Shown: in pieces, positions 55,843-64,000 of the stretch | How the letters are laid out: every line of letters begins with the position of its first letter | Numbering within the stretch: the stretch's first letter is position 1 | From: Gelidibacter sediminis | GTDB taxonomy: Bacteria > Bacteroidota > Bacteroidia > Flavobacteriales > Flavobacteriaceae | NCBI RefSeq assembly: GCF_004364975.1 | Contig: NZ_SOBW01000007.1 | Location: 744,001 to 808,000, forward strand | Direction of reading: 5' to 3' | DNA length: 64,000 bases | Translations under genes and position numbers: made by a program | Notes under the pieces: model-generated | Seen by the model: only the letters and a program-made list of their open reading frames with translations | Databases searched by the model: none | Told to the model about the DNA's origin: nothing

Positions 55843-57627
55843 ATGAAAGGGTTTATATGTATGCTCATCTTCTTTAACAGTTTTTTATCGTATACCCAAA
55901 ACGATGAGGAACAAGTGGCTGCGGACTATTATAAGCGTGGTGAATTTGAAAAAGCTCTGCTCACCTACCAAAAGCTTTACGAGGCCCAACCAAGCAACTA
56001 CAACGTCATCTTCCATCTGATTAAAACGTATCAAGAACTCGAACTTTTTGACGATGCCGAAACATTAATTGCATCTAAGATGACGCAATATCGTAATCCG
56101 TCCCTCATAATTGAATTGGGTTATAATTATCAATTGCGAAACGACCTTGAGAAAGCGCAAACCTATTATGAGGAAGCACTAACAGCTCTTGAAGAACGTC
56201 CGGAATACGCCGCTTTAATTGCACGTCAATTTGAACAACATTCTTTATTGGACTACGCCATTAAAAGCTATAACAAAGGTATGGCGCTAAATCCTGAGGC
56301 TAATTATTTTCGGGAGTTGGCTAGCGTGTATGGAGAACTAGGCAATATAGAACAGCTCTTCAGTAATTATATGGCATATGTAGAACTTAAACCTGAATAC
56401 CTAAACAGTATAAAACGGGAGTTTAGCGATTTTGTATCAGAAAATAAAGACAATGATAACAACATTCTCCTAAAAAAGCAATTGCTTAAAAAAATACAAA
56501 CCCAACCGCACCCGTATTGGTACGAATTACTCAGTTGGCTTTTTATTCAGGAAAAAGATTACAATAAAGCCTTCACACAAGAAAAAGCTTTATACATGCG
56601 TCAACGCGAAAGTTTAGGCCGGATTATTGAAGTGGCATTAACAGCGTTAAGCGACAAGCAAAATACAATAGCGACTGACATTTTTAACTATGTTTTAGAA
56701 CACACCCAAGACATTACAGCCATACTGCAAGTCCACTACTATTTGTTAAGCATTAAGACCGACACTGCGACTATTGAAGATTTACCAGATATAGAACAAA
56801 AATACCTCGATCTTTTTTCCAACTACGGACGGTCTCAACAAACCTTGGCACTACAAATAGCCTATGCCAATTTTCTTGCCTTCCAATTAAAAAAGCCAGA
56901 TGCTGCCAGCAAATTCTTAAAAGAAACTTTAGACCTTAACATTTCTACCCAGCAACAAGCTATAGTTAAAATGGCTTTAGGCGATATACTTGTGTTGCAA
57001 GAAAAATTTAATGAAGGCCTTATTTTTTATACCCAGATTCAAGCCACTTTGAAAAACAGCCCAATAGCGCAGGAAGCGCGATTTAAAGTTGCGAAAACCA
57101 GTTATTACAAGGGTGATTTTGATTGGGCAGAATCTCAATTAAATGTCTTGAAATCATCCACATCCCAACTTATTGCGAATGATGCATTAGATTTAAAACT
57201 ACTTATTTCTGACAATAAATATGAAGACTCACTTCGAGTCGCATTACAACTGTATGCCAAGGCTGATTTAATGGCGTTCCAAAATAAGGCTGAGGCGGCT
57301 ATTGCACTTTTAGACCGCGTATTGATTGAACATAAAGGTGAAAGCATAGAAGATCAAGCCCTCTTTAAACAAGCAGAATTATTTAAAAAGACAAAACAGT
57401 ATGATCGTGCAATCACAAACTATGAAGCTGTTATTGCACATTATTCGGATGGAATTTTGGCAGATGATGCCTACTATTATTTAGCTGAACTCTATGCAAA
57501 CATCCTTCAAGAACCTGAGAAAGCGAAAGCCCTATATGAAAAAATCATCTTTAACCATCAGGACAGCATTTATTTTGTAGAAGCCAGAAAGCAATTTAGA
57601 ATGTTACGTGGCGACGTTATAAATTAA
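55843..57627 (+). CDS. exported tetratricopeptide repeat protein
   Basis: A 594-residue protein with a signal peptide ending near residue 19 (FLSYTQ). Many TPR-like helix pairs run through it (for example AADYYKRGEFEKALLTYQKLYE, and at the C-terminus QYDRAITNYEAVIAHYSDG and YYYLAELYANILQEPEKAKALYEKII). The last repeats resemble BamD/YbgF-like TPRs. It is probably a periplasmic scaffold. It is followed by DUF4286, rsmA and mgtE on the same strand, a gene order usual in flavobacteria. Confidence 0.85.
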   Translation: MKGFICMLIFFNSFLSYTQNDEEQVAADYYKRGEFEKALLTYQKLYEAQPSNYNVIFHLIKTYQELELFDDAETLIASKMTQYRNPSLIIELGYNYQLRNDLEKAQTYYEEALTALEERPEYAALIARQFEQHSLLDYAIKSYNKGMALNPEANYFRELASVYGELGNIEQLFSNYMAYVELKPEYLNSIKREFSDFVSENKDNDNNILLKKQLLKKIQTQPHPYWYELLSWLFIQEKDYNKAFTQEKALYMRQRESLGRIIEVALTALSDKQNTIATDIFNYVLEHTQDITAILQVHYYLLSIKTDTATIEDLPDIEQKYLDLFSNYGRSQQTLALQIAYANFLAFQLKKPDAASKFLKETLDLNISTQQQAIVKMALGDILVLQEKFNEGLIFYTQIQATLKNSPIAQEARFKVAKTSYYKGDFDWAESQLNVLKSSTSQLIANDALDLKLLISDNKYEDSLRVALQLYAKADLMAFQNKAEAAIALLDRVLIEHKGESIEDQALFKQAELFKKTKQYDRAITNYEAVIAHYSDGILADDAYYYLAELYANILQEPEKAKALYEKIIFNHQDSIYFVEARKQFRMLRGDVIN

Positions 57628-57806
57628 ATAAAAGGCAGCTTTCAGTATTTTTACCGACTAAAACCAGCATAAAAAAACGCTGTTTTTCTTGATGGCAGTC
57701 AATAACTTCAGTAATTTGCAGAATATTCTTTAAATATGTAAAGAAGCCTCAAACAGTTGTCATTTTTTCATGACTCTAAAATTGTGGTATTTTAAATTTT
57801 AAACTT

Positions 57807-58130
57807 ATGATTATCTATAACGTCACTTCCAATGTTGCCGCAAGCGTGCACGATCAATGGCTCGTCTGGATTAAGGAACATATTCCGCACGTATTGGCTA
57901 CGGGTCATTTTACCGAAGCAAAATTAACCAAGGTAATGGTCGAAGAACATGAAGGGGCTACTACCTATTCCGTTCAATACAGAGCAAAATCTCGTGAAGC
58001 CCTAGAAAACTATTATCTTAATGACGCCGACAGATTACGTGGGGAAGCATTAAAAATGTTTGGCAATAAAGTATTGGCCTTTCGCACGGAGTTAGAGCTT
58101 ATAGATGAATATACTGTAAAAACGCATTAG
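57807..58130 (+). CDS. DUF4286 family protein
   Basis: A 107-residue cytoplasmic protein of the DUF4286 family (MIIYNVTSNVAASVHDQW; RLRGEALKMFGNKVLAFRTELEL), with a ferredoxin-like dimeric alpha/beta fold expected. Its function is unknown. It stands between the TPR gene and rsmA with gaps of 179 and 125 bases. Confidence 0.88.
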   Translation: MIIYNVTSNVAASVHDQWLVWIKEHIPHVLATGHFTEAKLTKVMVEEHEGATTYSVQYRAKSREALENYYLNDADRLRGEALKMFGNKVLAFRTELELIDEYTVKTH

Positions 58131-58255
58131 GGTATTCAGTAACGCCTAAAACAAATAAACGACTTCAGCTTTTCAAAATTATTCTCACTAACTTCGTGCT
58201 TTCAAGTTTAAGCTTCCTACGCCTAGTTTTTACCTACACTTAATCCTTCTAAAAC

Positions 58256-59041
58256 GTGTCTAAAGATCATCAAGTCAAAGCAAAAAAACATCTTGGTCAG
58301 CATTTTCTGACTGATGAAAATATTGCCGAAAAAATTGCCGATTCCCTATCTTTTAAAGGGTATGACCATATTTTGGAAATTGGTCCTGGTATGGGGGTGC
58401 TCACAAAATATCTTCTAAAAAAAGAGATCACCACCCATGTCATTGAGATTGATACAGAATCTGTTTCATATCTTAAGAGCAACTATCTCAATTTAGCGGA
58501 TCGGATTATTGAAAAAGATTTTTTAAAGTACAATCTTAACGAGGTATTTGACACGCAGGCCTTCGCTATAATTGGAAATTTTCCGTATAATATTTCATCA
58601 CAGATCGTTTTCAAAACCTTGGATATGCGTGATCAGATTCCGGAGTTTTCTGGAATGTTTCAAAAAGAAGTAGCACTGCGCATTTGTTCTAAAGAGGGCA
58701 GTAAGGTTTATGGCATTCTATCGGTATTGACTCAGGCATTTTATGACGCTACCTATTTATTTACCGTTCCGCCAAGCGTATTCAATCCGCCACCAAAGGT
58801 AGATTCGGGGGTTTTACTATTAACCAGAAAGGATAATTACACGCTTCCATGTGATGAGAACCTGTTTTTTAGAGTGGTGAAAACAGGATTCCAACAACGG
58901 CGAAAAACATTGCGTAACAGTTTAAAATCATTGGATTTATCTGATAATTTAAAATCAAACCCTATCTTTGACCAACGCCCTGAACAGTTAAGCGTAGCAC
59001 AATTTATCACGCTGACCCAACTGATTGAAAACGACAATTAA
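58256..59041 (+). CDS. rsmA: 16S rRNA (adenine(1518)-N6/adenine(1519)-N6)-dimethyltransferase
   Basis: A 261-residue methyltransferase that dimethylates two adjacent adenines in helix 45 of 16S rRNA. SAM-binding motif I is [14 protein letters not shown] and the target-base motif IV is [11 protein letters not shown] (NFPY in place of NLPY). A basic C-terminal helical domain follows ([14 protein letters not shown]). The start is GTG, giving [17 protein letters not shown], as in homologues. mgtE starts 19 bases after its stop, so they are probably cotranscribed. Confidence 0.96.
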   Translation: MSKDHQVKAKKHLGQHFLTDENIAEKIADSLSFKGYDHILEIGPGMGVLTKYLLKKEITTHVIEIDTESVSYLKSNYLNLADRIIEKDFLKYNLNEVFDTQAFAIIGNFPYNISSQIVFKTLDMRDQIPEFSGMFQKEVALRICSKEGSKVYGILSVLTQAFYDATYLFTVPPSVFNPPPKVDSGVLLLTRKDNYTLPCDENLFFRVVKTGFQQRRKTLRNSLKSLDLSDNLKSNPIFDQRPEQLSVAQFITLTQLIENDN

Positions 59042-59060
59042 CTCTTAAAAATCACACCAT

Positions 59061-60434
59061 TTGACTGACGAGAGAGAGAACATACAATTTGAGCTAACTG
59101 ACGAACTCATTGAACAGGTACAGCACCTCATCAAAATAAGACATGACGAGGAACTGGACCGGGTTTTAAGTGAATTCCATTACGCTGATATTGCTGAAAT
59201 TCTTGATGAAGTTGATCTTGATGAGGCTATGTACGTCATCAAACTTCTCGATTCTGAAACCACCTCAGAAGTCTTGATGGAATTGGATGAAGATAATCGT
59301 GAAAAAGTACTGCGCAACCTTTCTTCTAAAGAAATTGCAGATGAAGTTGGAGCACTAGACACAGATGATGCTGCAGATATTATTGCCGAACTATCGGAAG
59401 AACGGCAACGCGAAGTCATTCATCACATTGAAGACGAAGGCCATAAAGCAGAGATTACTGAACTGCTTGCCTATGATGAAGACACAGCAGGTGGATTAAT
59501 GGCCAAAGAGTTGGTCAAGGTATATGAGACTTGGACGGTAGAGGGCTGTTTACGCCGCATTAGAGGTCAAGCTAAAGATGTGACCAGAGTTCACTCAATT
59601 TATGTAGTTAACAAGCAAAATAAACTTATTGGGCGTCTCTCTCTTAAAGATCTGATTGTAGCTAAAAGCAACGAAAAGATTGCCGATATCTATATAAAAA
59701 GTGTGGATTATGTAAAAGTGGATGAAGACCCAGAAGAAGTAGCAAAAATAATGGCGAAATATGACTTGGAAGCCATCCCTGTTGTTGATGATGACATGGT
59801 ATTGTTAGGTCGTATTACCATTGATGATATTATTGACGTTTTGCGTGAAGAGGCTGATAAGGATTACCAATTGGCAGCAGGTATTACCGGTGATGTTGAG
59901 GCTGATGATAGCATTTGGCAATTAACTAAAGCACGCTTACCTTGGCTTCTAATTGGTATGTTTGGCGGAATTGGCGCCGCCAGTATCATTAACGGGTTTA
60001 GTGACGCGATGCTAAAATTTCCTGCGTTATTATTATTTATCCCTTTAGTACAAGCAACCGCCGGAAATGTGGGCGTACAATCCTCGGCAATTGTAGTACA
60101 AGGTTTGGCTAATGACACTATTGATGGCAACATTATAAAACGATTATTTAAAGAAATGCTTTTAGGCTTGGTAAACGGGCTCGCGATTGCATTTGTAGTA
60201 TTGATTATCAGTCATTTTGGATTCAAAACTACGTATTATGAATCCATGACTATTTGCATTGCACTGATCACAGTAATTATAATGGCTGCCTTAATTGGTA
60301 CATTTATCCCTATTTTCTTGGATAAACGCGGGGTTGATGCAGCCGTAGCTACCGGACCTTTTATCACCACTAGTAATGACATCTTTGGTATTATGACCTA
60401 TTTCCTTATCGCGAAATTGATTTTAGGGTTTTAA
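59061..60434 (+). CDS. mgtE: magnesium transporter
   Basis: A 457-residue Mg2+ channel. An acidic helical N-domain (residues ~10-130; DTDDAADIIAEL) is followed by two CBS domains (~135-260). Five membrane helices complete it (RLPWLLIGMFGGIGAASII, PLVQATAGNVGVQSSAIVVQG). The acidic N-domain and CBS pair act as the Mg2+ sensor in this family. The start is TTG: an in-frame stop at 59046-59048 excludes any longer form, and the next methionine would delete the N-domain. Confidence 0.95.
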   Translation: MTDERENIQFELTDELIEQVQHLIKIRHDEELDRVLSEFHYADIAEILDEVDLDEAMYVIKLLDSETTSEVLMELDEDNREKVLRNLSSKEIADEVGALDTDDAADIIAELSEERQREVIHHIEDEGHKAEITELLAYDEDTAGGLMAKELVKVYETWTVEGCLRRIRGQAKDVTRVHSIYVVNKQNKLIGRLSLKDLIVAKSNEKIADIYIKSVDYVKVDEDPEEVAKIMAKYDLEAIPVVDDDMVLLGRITIDDIIDVLREEADKDYQLAAGITGDVEADDSIWQLTKARLPWLLIGMFGGIGAASIINGFSDAMLKFPALLLFIPLVQATAGNVGVQSSAIVVQGLANDTIDGNIIKRLFKEMLLGLVNGLAIAFVVLIISHFGFKTTYYESMTICIALITVIIMAALIGTFIPIFLDKRGVDAAVATGPFITTSNDIFGIMTYFLIAKLILGF

Positions 60435-60589
60435 AAATTTATCAATTCCTTCTCTTCATTCACGGACAGGAAGATTTAATTCTTCAAATACAACGCAAAT
60501 AAAAATCGCTTCCCTTTTAATGAGAGCTCGGTGCAATAACAATTTAGAAATTGAAGACGGAAGGGTTTTAAAATATATCACTCACAGCA

Positions 60590-60620
60590 TCTGAAAATAC
60601 TCACGCTTTTCTTAATTTTG
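60590..60620 (+). promoter_or_regulatory. promoter of the 2-hydroxyacid dehydrogenase gene
   Basis: TCTG at 60590-60593 (one mismatch to TTTG), a 19-base spacer and TAATTTTG at 60613-60620. Confidence 0.5.
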
Positions 60621-60667
60621 ATACGATAACTTCTTAAATAAACCTCTTACCCAATCAGGCAACCCGC

Positions 60668-61606
60668 ATGAAGATCCTACATCTCGATACCAATCACCCG
60701 TTACTTATAAATCAACTTCAAGCTTATGGCTTTATAAATGATGAAGACTACACCTCTTCTAAATCAGCCATAGAGGATAAAATTCATGCGTATGATGGCG
60801 TGATCATCCGAAGCCGATTTAGCATTGACAAAACCTTTTTAGACGCTGCTACTAACTTAAAGTTCATTGGTCGTGTAGGTGCGGGATTGGAAAATATTGA
60901 TGGCGATTATGCACAAAAAAAAGGAGTACAGCTTATTGCAGCACCAGAAGGCAACCGAAATGCTGTGGGTGAGCACGCCCTGGGCATGCTATTATCACTA
61001 TTCAACAACCTCAATAAAGCTGATCAGGAAGTTCGTTCAGGGCATTGGCTCCGCGAAGACAACAGAGGTATTGAATTAGATGGAAAAACTGTCGGCTTAA
61101 TTGGCTACGGGAATATGGGAAAAGCATTTGCTAAAAAACTCCGCGGATTTGATGTAGAGGTCCTGTGTTACGACATTCAAGATCATGTGGGCGATGCTAA
61201 TGCCAAACAAGTATCACTTAACGAATTTCAAGACAGCGTTGATGTAGTGAGCTTACACACACCACAAACACCACTGACCTTAGGCATGATCAACTGCGAA
61301 TTTATCAACGCTTTTAAGAAGCCCTTTTGGTTATTGAATACGGCACGTGGTAAAAGTGTGGTCACAAAAGATTTGGTGACAGCCTTAAAATCTGGCAAAA
61401 TACTTGGGGCAGGCTTGGACGTTTTAGAATACGAAAAATCATCATTTGAAGATTTATTTACCTCAGAAATACCAGAAGCCTTCCAATACCTCATCACTGC
61501 AGATAATGTACTCCTTACCCCCCATGTGGCAGGCTGGACCGTGGAAAGCAAAGAGAAATTAGCACAAACAATCGTTGATAAAATTAAAAATCGATTCAAG
61601 ATGTAA
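60668..61606 (+). CDS. D-2-hydroxyacid dehydrogenase, phosphoglycerate dehydrogenase-like
   Basis: A 312-residue NAD-dependent dehydrogenase. The NAD motif is GLIGYGNMG (143-151). Catalytic arginine, glutamate and histidine lie in NTARGKSV, the following helix and LLTPHVAGWT. RVGAGLENID in the substrate domain is like that of 3-phosphoglycerate dehydrogenase. It lacks the ACT regulatory domain of long SerA proteins. A serine-biosynthetic role is possible, but no serC or serB is adjacent, so the exact 2-hydroxyacid is not assigned. Confidence 0.87.
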   Translation: MKILHLDTNHPLLINQLQAYGFINDEDYTSSKSAIEDKIHAYDGVIIRSRFSIDKTFLDAATNLKFIGRVGAGLENIDGDYAQKKGVQLIAAPEGNRNAVGEHALGMLLSLFNNLNKADQEVRSGHWLREDNRGIELDGKTVGLIGYGNMGKAFAKKLRGFDVEVLCYDIQDHVGDANAKQVSLNEFQDSVDVVSLHTPQTPLTLGMINCEFINAFKKPFWLLNTARGKSVVTKDLVTALKSGKILGAGLDVLEYEKSSFEDLFTSEIPEAFQYLITADNVLLTPHVAGWTVESKEKLAQTIVDKIKNRFKM

Positions 61607-61764
61607 CGTTCTTGCGCTTTAGTAAAATGTGTTTATTATAAAAATTGATGAAATAAAATCCGCTGAAGTATCCTTTTATACATATTGCAATGTGTATCTT
61701 TATTTGAAACCTAAGCACTGTTGCGCTCGATCTCACGACTTCCGTGCTTCTAAAATTACAACAC

Positions 61765-62136
61765 ATGAAACTCGGAGCATTCTCAATAAGCCTTAGTGTA
61801 AAAGACCTTAAAATATCACAAGCATTTTATGAAAACCTTGGGTTTGTTATTTTTGCAGGTCAGGCAGAAAAAAATTACCTCATCATGAAAAACGGAAATG
61901 CCTTAATAGGGCTCTTCCAAGGCATGTTTGATAATAATATCCTTACGTTCAATCCGGGTTGGGATGAAAACGCTACACCTTTAGAAGAGTTTACAGACGT
62001 TAGAACTCTGCAGAAACACTTGAAATCTAATCAGGTTCCCTTAATTTCAGAAGCCGATGAAAATACTTCTGGACCCGCCAGTTTTATGCTAACAGATCCT
62101 GACGGAAATATGATATTAGTAGACCAACACGTGTAG
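61765..62136 (+). CDS. VOC family (glyoxalase/dioxygenase fold) protein
   Basis: A 123-residue protein from the ATG at 61765. A GTG at 61744 would add seven residues. The beta-alpha-beta-beta-beta pattern of the vicinal oxygen chelate fold is visible (AFSISLSVKDLKISQAFYENLGF ... DPDGNMILVDQHV). The enzyme function is not defined. It is followed after 38 bases by the DUF1801 gene. Confidence 0.83.
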   Translation: MKLGAFSISLSVKDLKISQAFYENLGFVIFAGQAEKNYLIMKNGNALIGLFQGMFDNNILTFNPGWDENATPLEEFTDVRTLQKHLKSNQVPLISEADENTSGPASFMLTDPDGNMILVDQHV

Positions 62137-62174
62137 ATGAAATTACACTTTATAGCACTATTAAATCACACCAC

Positions 62175-62633
62175 ATGCAATACGAAGCAAACTCACCTGA
62201 AGACTATATCAACCAAGTGCCTGAAGAACGTCAACACAGCTTAAGAACATTACGCAAAACCATCCTCGAAAATTTACCAGAAGGTTTCGAAGAAGGCATT
62301 CAATACGGTATGATTGGGTATTTTGTCCCACACAGTATCTACCCTGACGGCTACCATTGCAAACCCTCCGAACCTCTACCCTTTATGAGTTTTGCATCAC
62401 AGAAAAACTCAATCAACCTCTATCATAGCGGTATTTATGCAATTCCTGAAATTCACGACTGGTTTGTAGCGGAATACTCAAAACATTCCACACGTAAATT
62501 AGATATGGGCAAAAGCTGTATTCGGTTTAAGAAAGCGGAAGACATCCCCTTTGAACTCATTGGAGAATTAGCTTCTAAATTATCGGTTAATGAGTGGATT
62601 GAGGTGTATGAAAAAAATGTGAAGAATAGGTAG
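62175..62633 (+). CDS. DUF1801 domain-containing protein
   Basis: A 152-residue cytoplasmic protein with the DUF1801/YdhG-like pattern: an N-terminal helical part (YINQVPEERQHSLRTLRKTI), EEGIQYGMIGYFVP, FMSFASQKNSINLYHSG and a C-terminal GKSCIRFKKAEDIPFELI. The fold is related to iron-chaperone-like frataxin proteins. Function is unknown. Confidence 0.87.
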   Translation: MQYEANSPEDYINQVPEERQHSLRTLRKTILENLPEGFEEGIQYGMIGYFVPHSIYPDGYHCKPSEPLPFMSFASQKNSINLYHSGIYAIPEIHDWFVAEYSKHSTRKLDMGKSCIRFKKAEDIPFELIGELASKLSVNEWIEVYEKNVKNR

Positions 62634-62748
62634 CAATAAATAGCCATCAACGATCACTTATAATTTTACAAACCATTGATGCTATGTTGATAAAAAAAGT
62701 TTAATGTAAAATATTCCCATCTTCACGGGAATTAAAAATAAATTTTCA

Positions 62749-63135
62749 ATGAAAAAACGCGTGACAGGAATTGGCGGATTGTTCTTTAAAAGCACAGACC
62801 CTGACGCCTCAAAAGATTGGTATAAAAAATATTTAGGCTTTGACACTGACGCTTATGGTAGCACCTTTTGGTGGAAGGATAAAGAAGGCAATGATTGTTC
62901 TACGCAATGGAGCCCGTTTCCAAAGGACACCAACTACTACGAGCCTTCTAAAAAAGACTTTATGTTCAACTATCGGGTTGAAAATTTAGAAGAACTCCTA
63001 ATGGTCCTAAAAGAAGAAGGCGTGACCATTGTAGGCGACATGGAAACCCACGAGTATGGTAAATTTGGTTGGATTTTGGATAATGACGGTAACAAAATAG
63101 AACTTTGGGAACCTATCGATCAGGCATTCTTATAA
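62749..63135 (+). CDS. VOC family protein
   Basis: A 128-residue protein of the vicinal oxygen chelate superfamily. TGIGGLFFKSTDPDASKDWYKKYLGF starts the first module, and GWILDNDGNKIELWEPID is the typical last strand with a metal-ligand glutamate. It is probably a small dimeric enzyme of unknown substrate. Immediately upstream the dyad ATTCCC/GGGAAT (62712-62732) may be a regulatory site. Confidence 0.87.
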   Translation: MKKRVTGIGGLFFKSTDPDASKDWYKKYLGFDTDAYGSTFWWKDKEGNDCSTQWSPFPKDTNYYEPSKKDFMFNYRVENLEELLMVLKEEGVTIVGDMETHEYGKFGWILDNDGNKIELWEPIDQAFL

Positions 63136-63210
63136 AACATTAAGATTTTTTGCTATATTTAATGTTCTAATTTTAAACACCTTACTACTAACGACTAAAT
63201 AAAATTAAAG

Positions 63211-63621
63211 ATGGCAAACGATCAAAATTTAGGAGACGATCTTAACGACATGTTAGACGATGCAAAAGACAACTCGAGAGAATTCTCGAATGAAGCTCGA
63301 AAAAGCGCTAATGAATTCTCTTCAGGTGCAAAAGAAGCGTTTAACAATACCACAGGTGAAAACAAAAAAATTCTGGCTGGGATTCTTGCCATCATTGTAG
63401 GTTCATTAGGGGTGCACAAATTTATTTTAGGCTACAATAAGGAAGGTGGTATTTTACTCGGAATCACATTAATTGGAATGGTGCTGTCTTGTGTAGGAAT
63501 AGGTGTATTTGTGGTTTGGGCTACAGGATTAATAGGCCTCATTGAAGGGATTATCTACCTTACCAAATCTGACAAGGAATTTTATGACACTTACCAAGTG
63601 GGTAAAAAACCTTGGTTTTAA
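63211..63621 (+). CDS. TM2 domain-containing protein
   Basis: A 136-residue protein. The first ~50 residues are hydrophilic and rich in D, N, E and S. They include a repeated-looking stretch (ANDQNLGDDLNDMLDDAKDN, EARKSANEFSSGAKEAFNN) likely to be helical. The rest is a TM2 domain: KKILAGILAIIVGSLGVHKF then LGYNKEGGILLG, with two or three membrane helices. TM2 proteins are small integral membrane proteins of unclear role. Confidence 0.88.
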   Translation: MANDQNLGDDLNDMLDDAKDNSREFSNEARKSANEFSSGAKEAFNNTTGENKKILAGILAIIVGSLGVHKFILGYNKEGGILLGITLIGMVLSCVGIGVFVVWATGLIGLIEGIIYLTKSDKEFYDTYQVGKKPWF

Positions 63622-63761
63622 CAAGTTAGAATCATTCTATTGCGGAATACTAAGATTGCTGTTATAAAAGTTGTCTTTAAACGCACTATTTTCTTTAAAA
63701 ATAATAATTGAGATCAAGCAGCAAACATTGTTTTTTGGTTACAAACTACTATGCACGTTAA

Positions 63762-64000
63762 TTAAGCCTCAGGAGCATCCCCATTCTCCGCAAACTTACG
63801 CTCCATCTCCGCTTGAAATTCTTCCATCACAGGCTTGACGGTACTTTCTGGTAAGTCGGCTATTCTGATGTACATCAAGCCATCCACCGCATTGTTGAAC
63901 AACGGATCGACATTAAACGCCACCACTTTCGCATTTTGTTTGATGTACTTTTTAATCAGCACTGGCAAACGCAAGGTTCCTGGCTCTAGCTCATCAATTA
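63762..64000 (-). CDS. OlsB-like GNAT acyltransferase, C-terminal part
   Basis: The frame stays open to the right edge, so the start lies outside the window. A TTG at 63972-63974 is an internal leucine. The visible residues (DELEPGTLRLPVLIKKYIKQ, then DPLFNNAVDGLMYIRI) match the end of OlsB/hemolysin-type GNAT acyltransferases, where LPPLLKGYL and DPDFN occupy the same places. Flavobacterial members are often fused to a phospholipid acyltransferase. The tail (QAEMERKFAENGDAPEA) is acidic. It is probably involved in aminolipid synthesis at the inner membrane. Confidence 0.65.
   Translation of the reverse strand, partial: IDELEPGTLRLPVLIKKYIKQNAKVVAFNVDPLFNNAVDGLMYIRIADLPESTVKPVMEEFQAEMERKFAENGDAPEA

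Noticed and set aside
61228-61599. 123-codon frame antisense to the 2-hydroxyacid dehydrogenase
   Set aside because: Lies fully opposite conserved catalytic motifs of the dehydrogenase. No support for expression.
1-64000. tRNA, rRNA, tmRNA or known riboswitch
   Set aside because: Scanning by eye for tRNA T-arm sequences and common riboswitch cores found nothing convincing. A covariance search was not possible here.

Overview
The window is a gene-dense, AT-rich chromosomal segment from a member of the Bacteroidota, almost certainly a marine-type Flavobacteriaceae. The evidence is two TonB-dependent receptors with carboxypeptidase-regulatory-like N-domains, a secreted protease with a type IX secretion C-terminal sorting domain, lipoproteins with acidic residues after the lipobox, weak or absent Shine-Dalgarno sequences, and promoters of the Bacteroidota form TTTG-N(18-20)-TAnnTTTG. 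No tRNA, rRNA, CRISPR array, insertion sequence or prophage was recognised.

Layout. 1-4225: end of a DoxX-like gene, a TonB-dependent receptor and an orphan secreted protein. 4442-6687: GMC oxidoreductase plus its Tat-exported small subunit. 6826-7752: a class A beta-lactamase-like serine hydrolase. 7826-13602 (minus): galactose operon in the order gntR-type regulator, galM, Na+/sugar symporter, galK, galT, with a 16-bp dyad at a near-leaderless promoter. 13940-15325: outer-membrane barrel protein and a DUF2147 protein behind a hairpin-rich leader. 15398-22493: a DNA-damage/mutagenesis cassette. An XRE-S24 (LexA-like) regulator and an exonuclease/GIY-YIG/UvrC-like fusion lie on the minus strand. 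They diverge from an error-prone-type DnaE with a degenerate PHP site and a Y-family polymerase on the plus strand. The divergent region holds an array of about five hairpin repeats. 22494-23049: two ~143-bp direct repeats and a heptamer repeat. 23050-28722: HupE-like protein, dCMP deaminase, S41 protease, a short FAD protein, MarC and small genes. 28757-31485 (minus): LytS/LytT-like two-component system with a pair of direct repeats upstream that fit a LytTR site. 32175-42087: class Ia ribonucleotide reductase, aspS, a ClC channel, tadA and dxs. 42112-51106: dgt, a TonB-dependent receptor with a surface beta-helix lipoprotein, and a secreted reprolysin-like protease. 51181-60434: lipoprotein, ribF, HTTM protein, serS, a putative 22-aa microprotein, a TPR protein, DUF4286, rsmA and mgtE. 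60668-64000: 2-hydroxyacid dehydrogenase, two VOC proteins, DUF1801, a TM2 protein and the 3' end of an OlsB-like acyltransferase gene.

Functional themes. Most of the window is core metabolism and translation. The accessory interest lies in three places. The first is the mutagenesis cassette with its hairpin array and repeated CTACAAATA motif. The second is the self-contained galactose operon with a recognisable operator. The third is a set of intergenic signals (LytTR-like repeats, structured leader, microprotein with its own terminator) not explained by the protein genes. All assignments come from reading the sequence; no database search was run.
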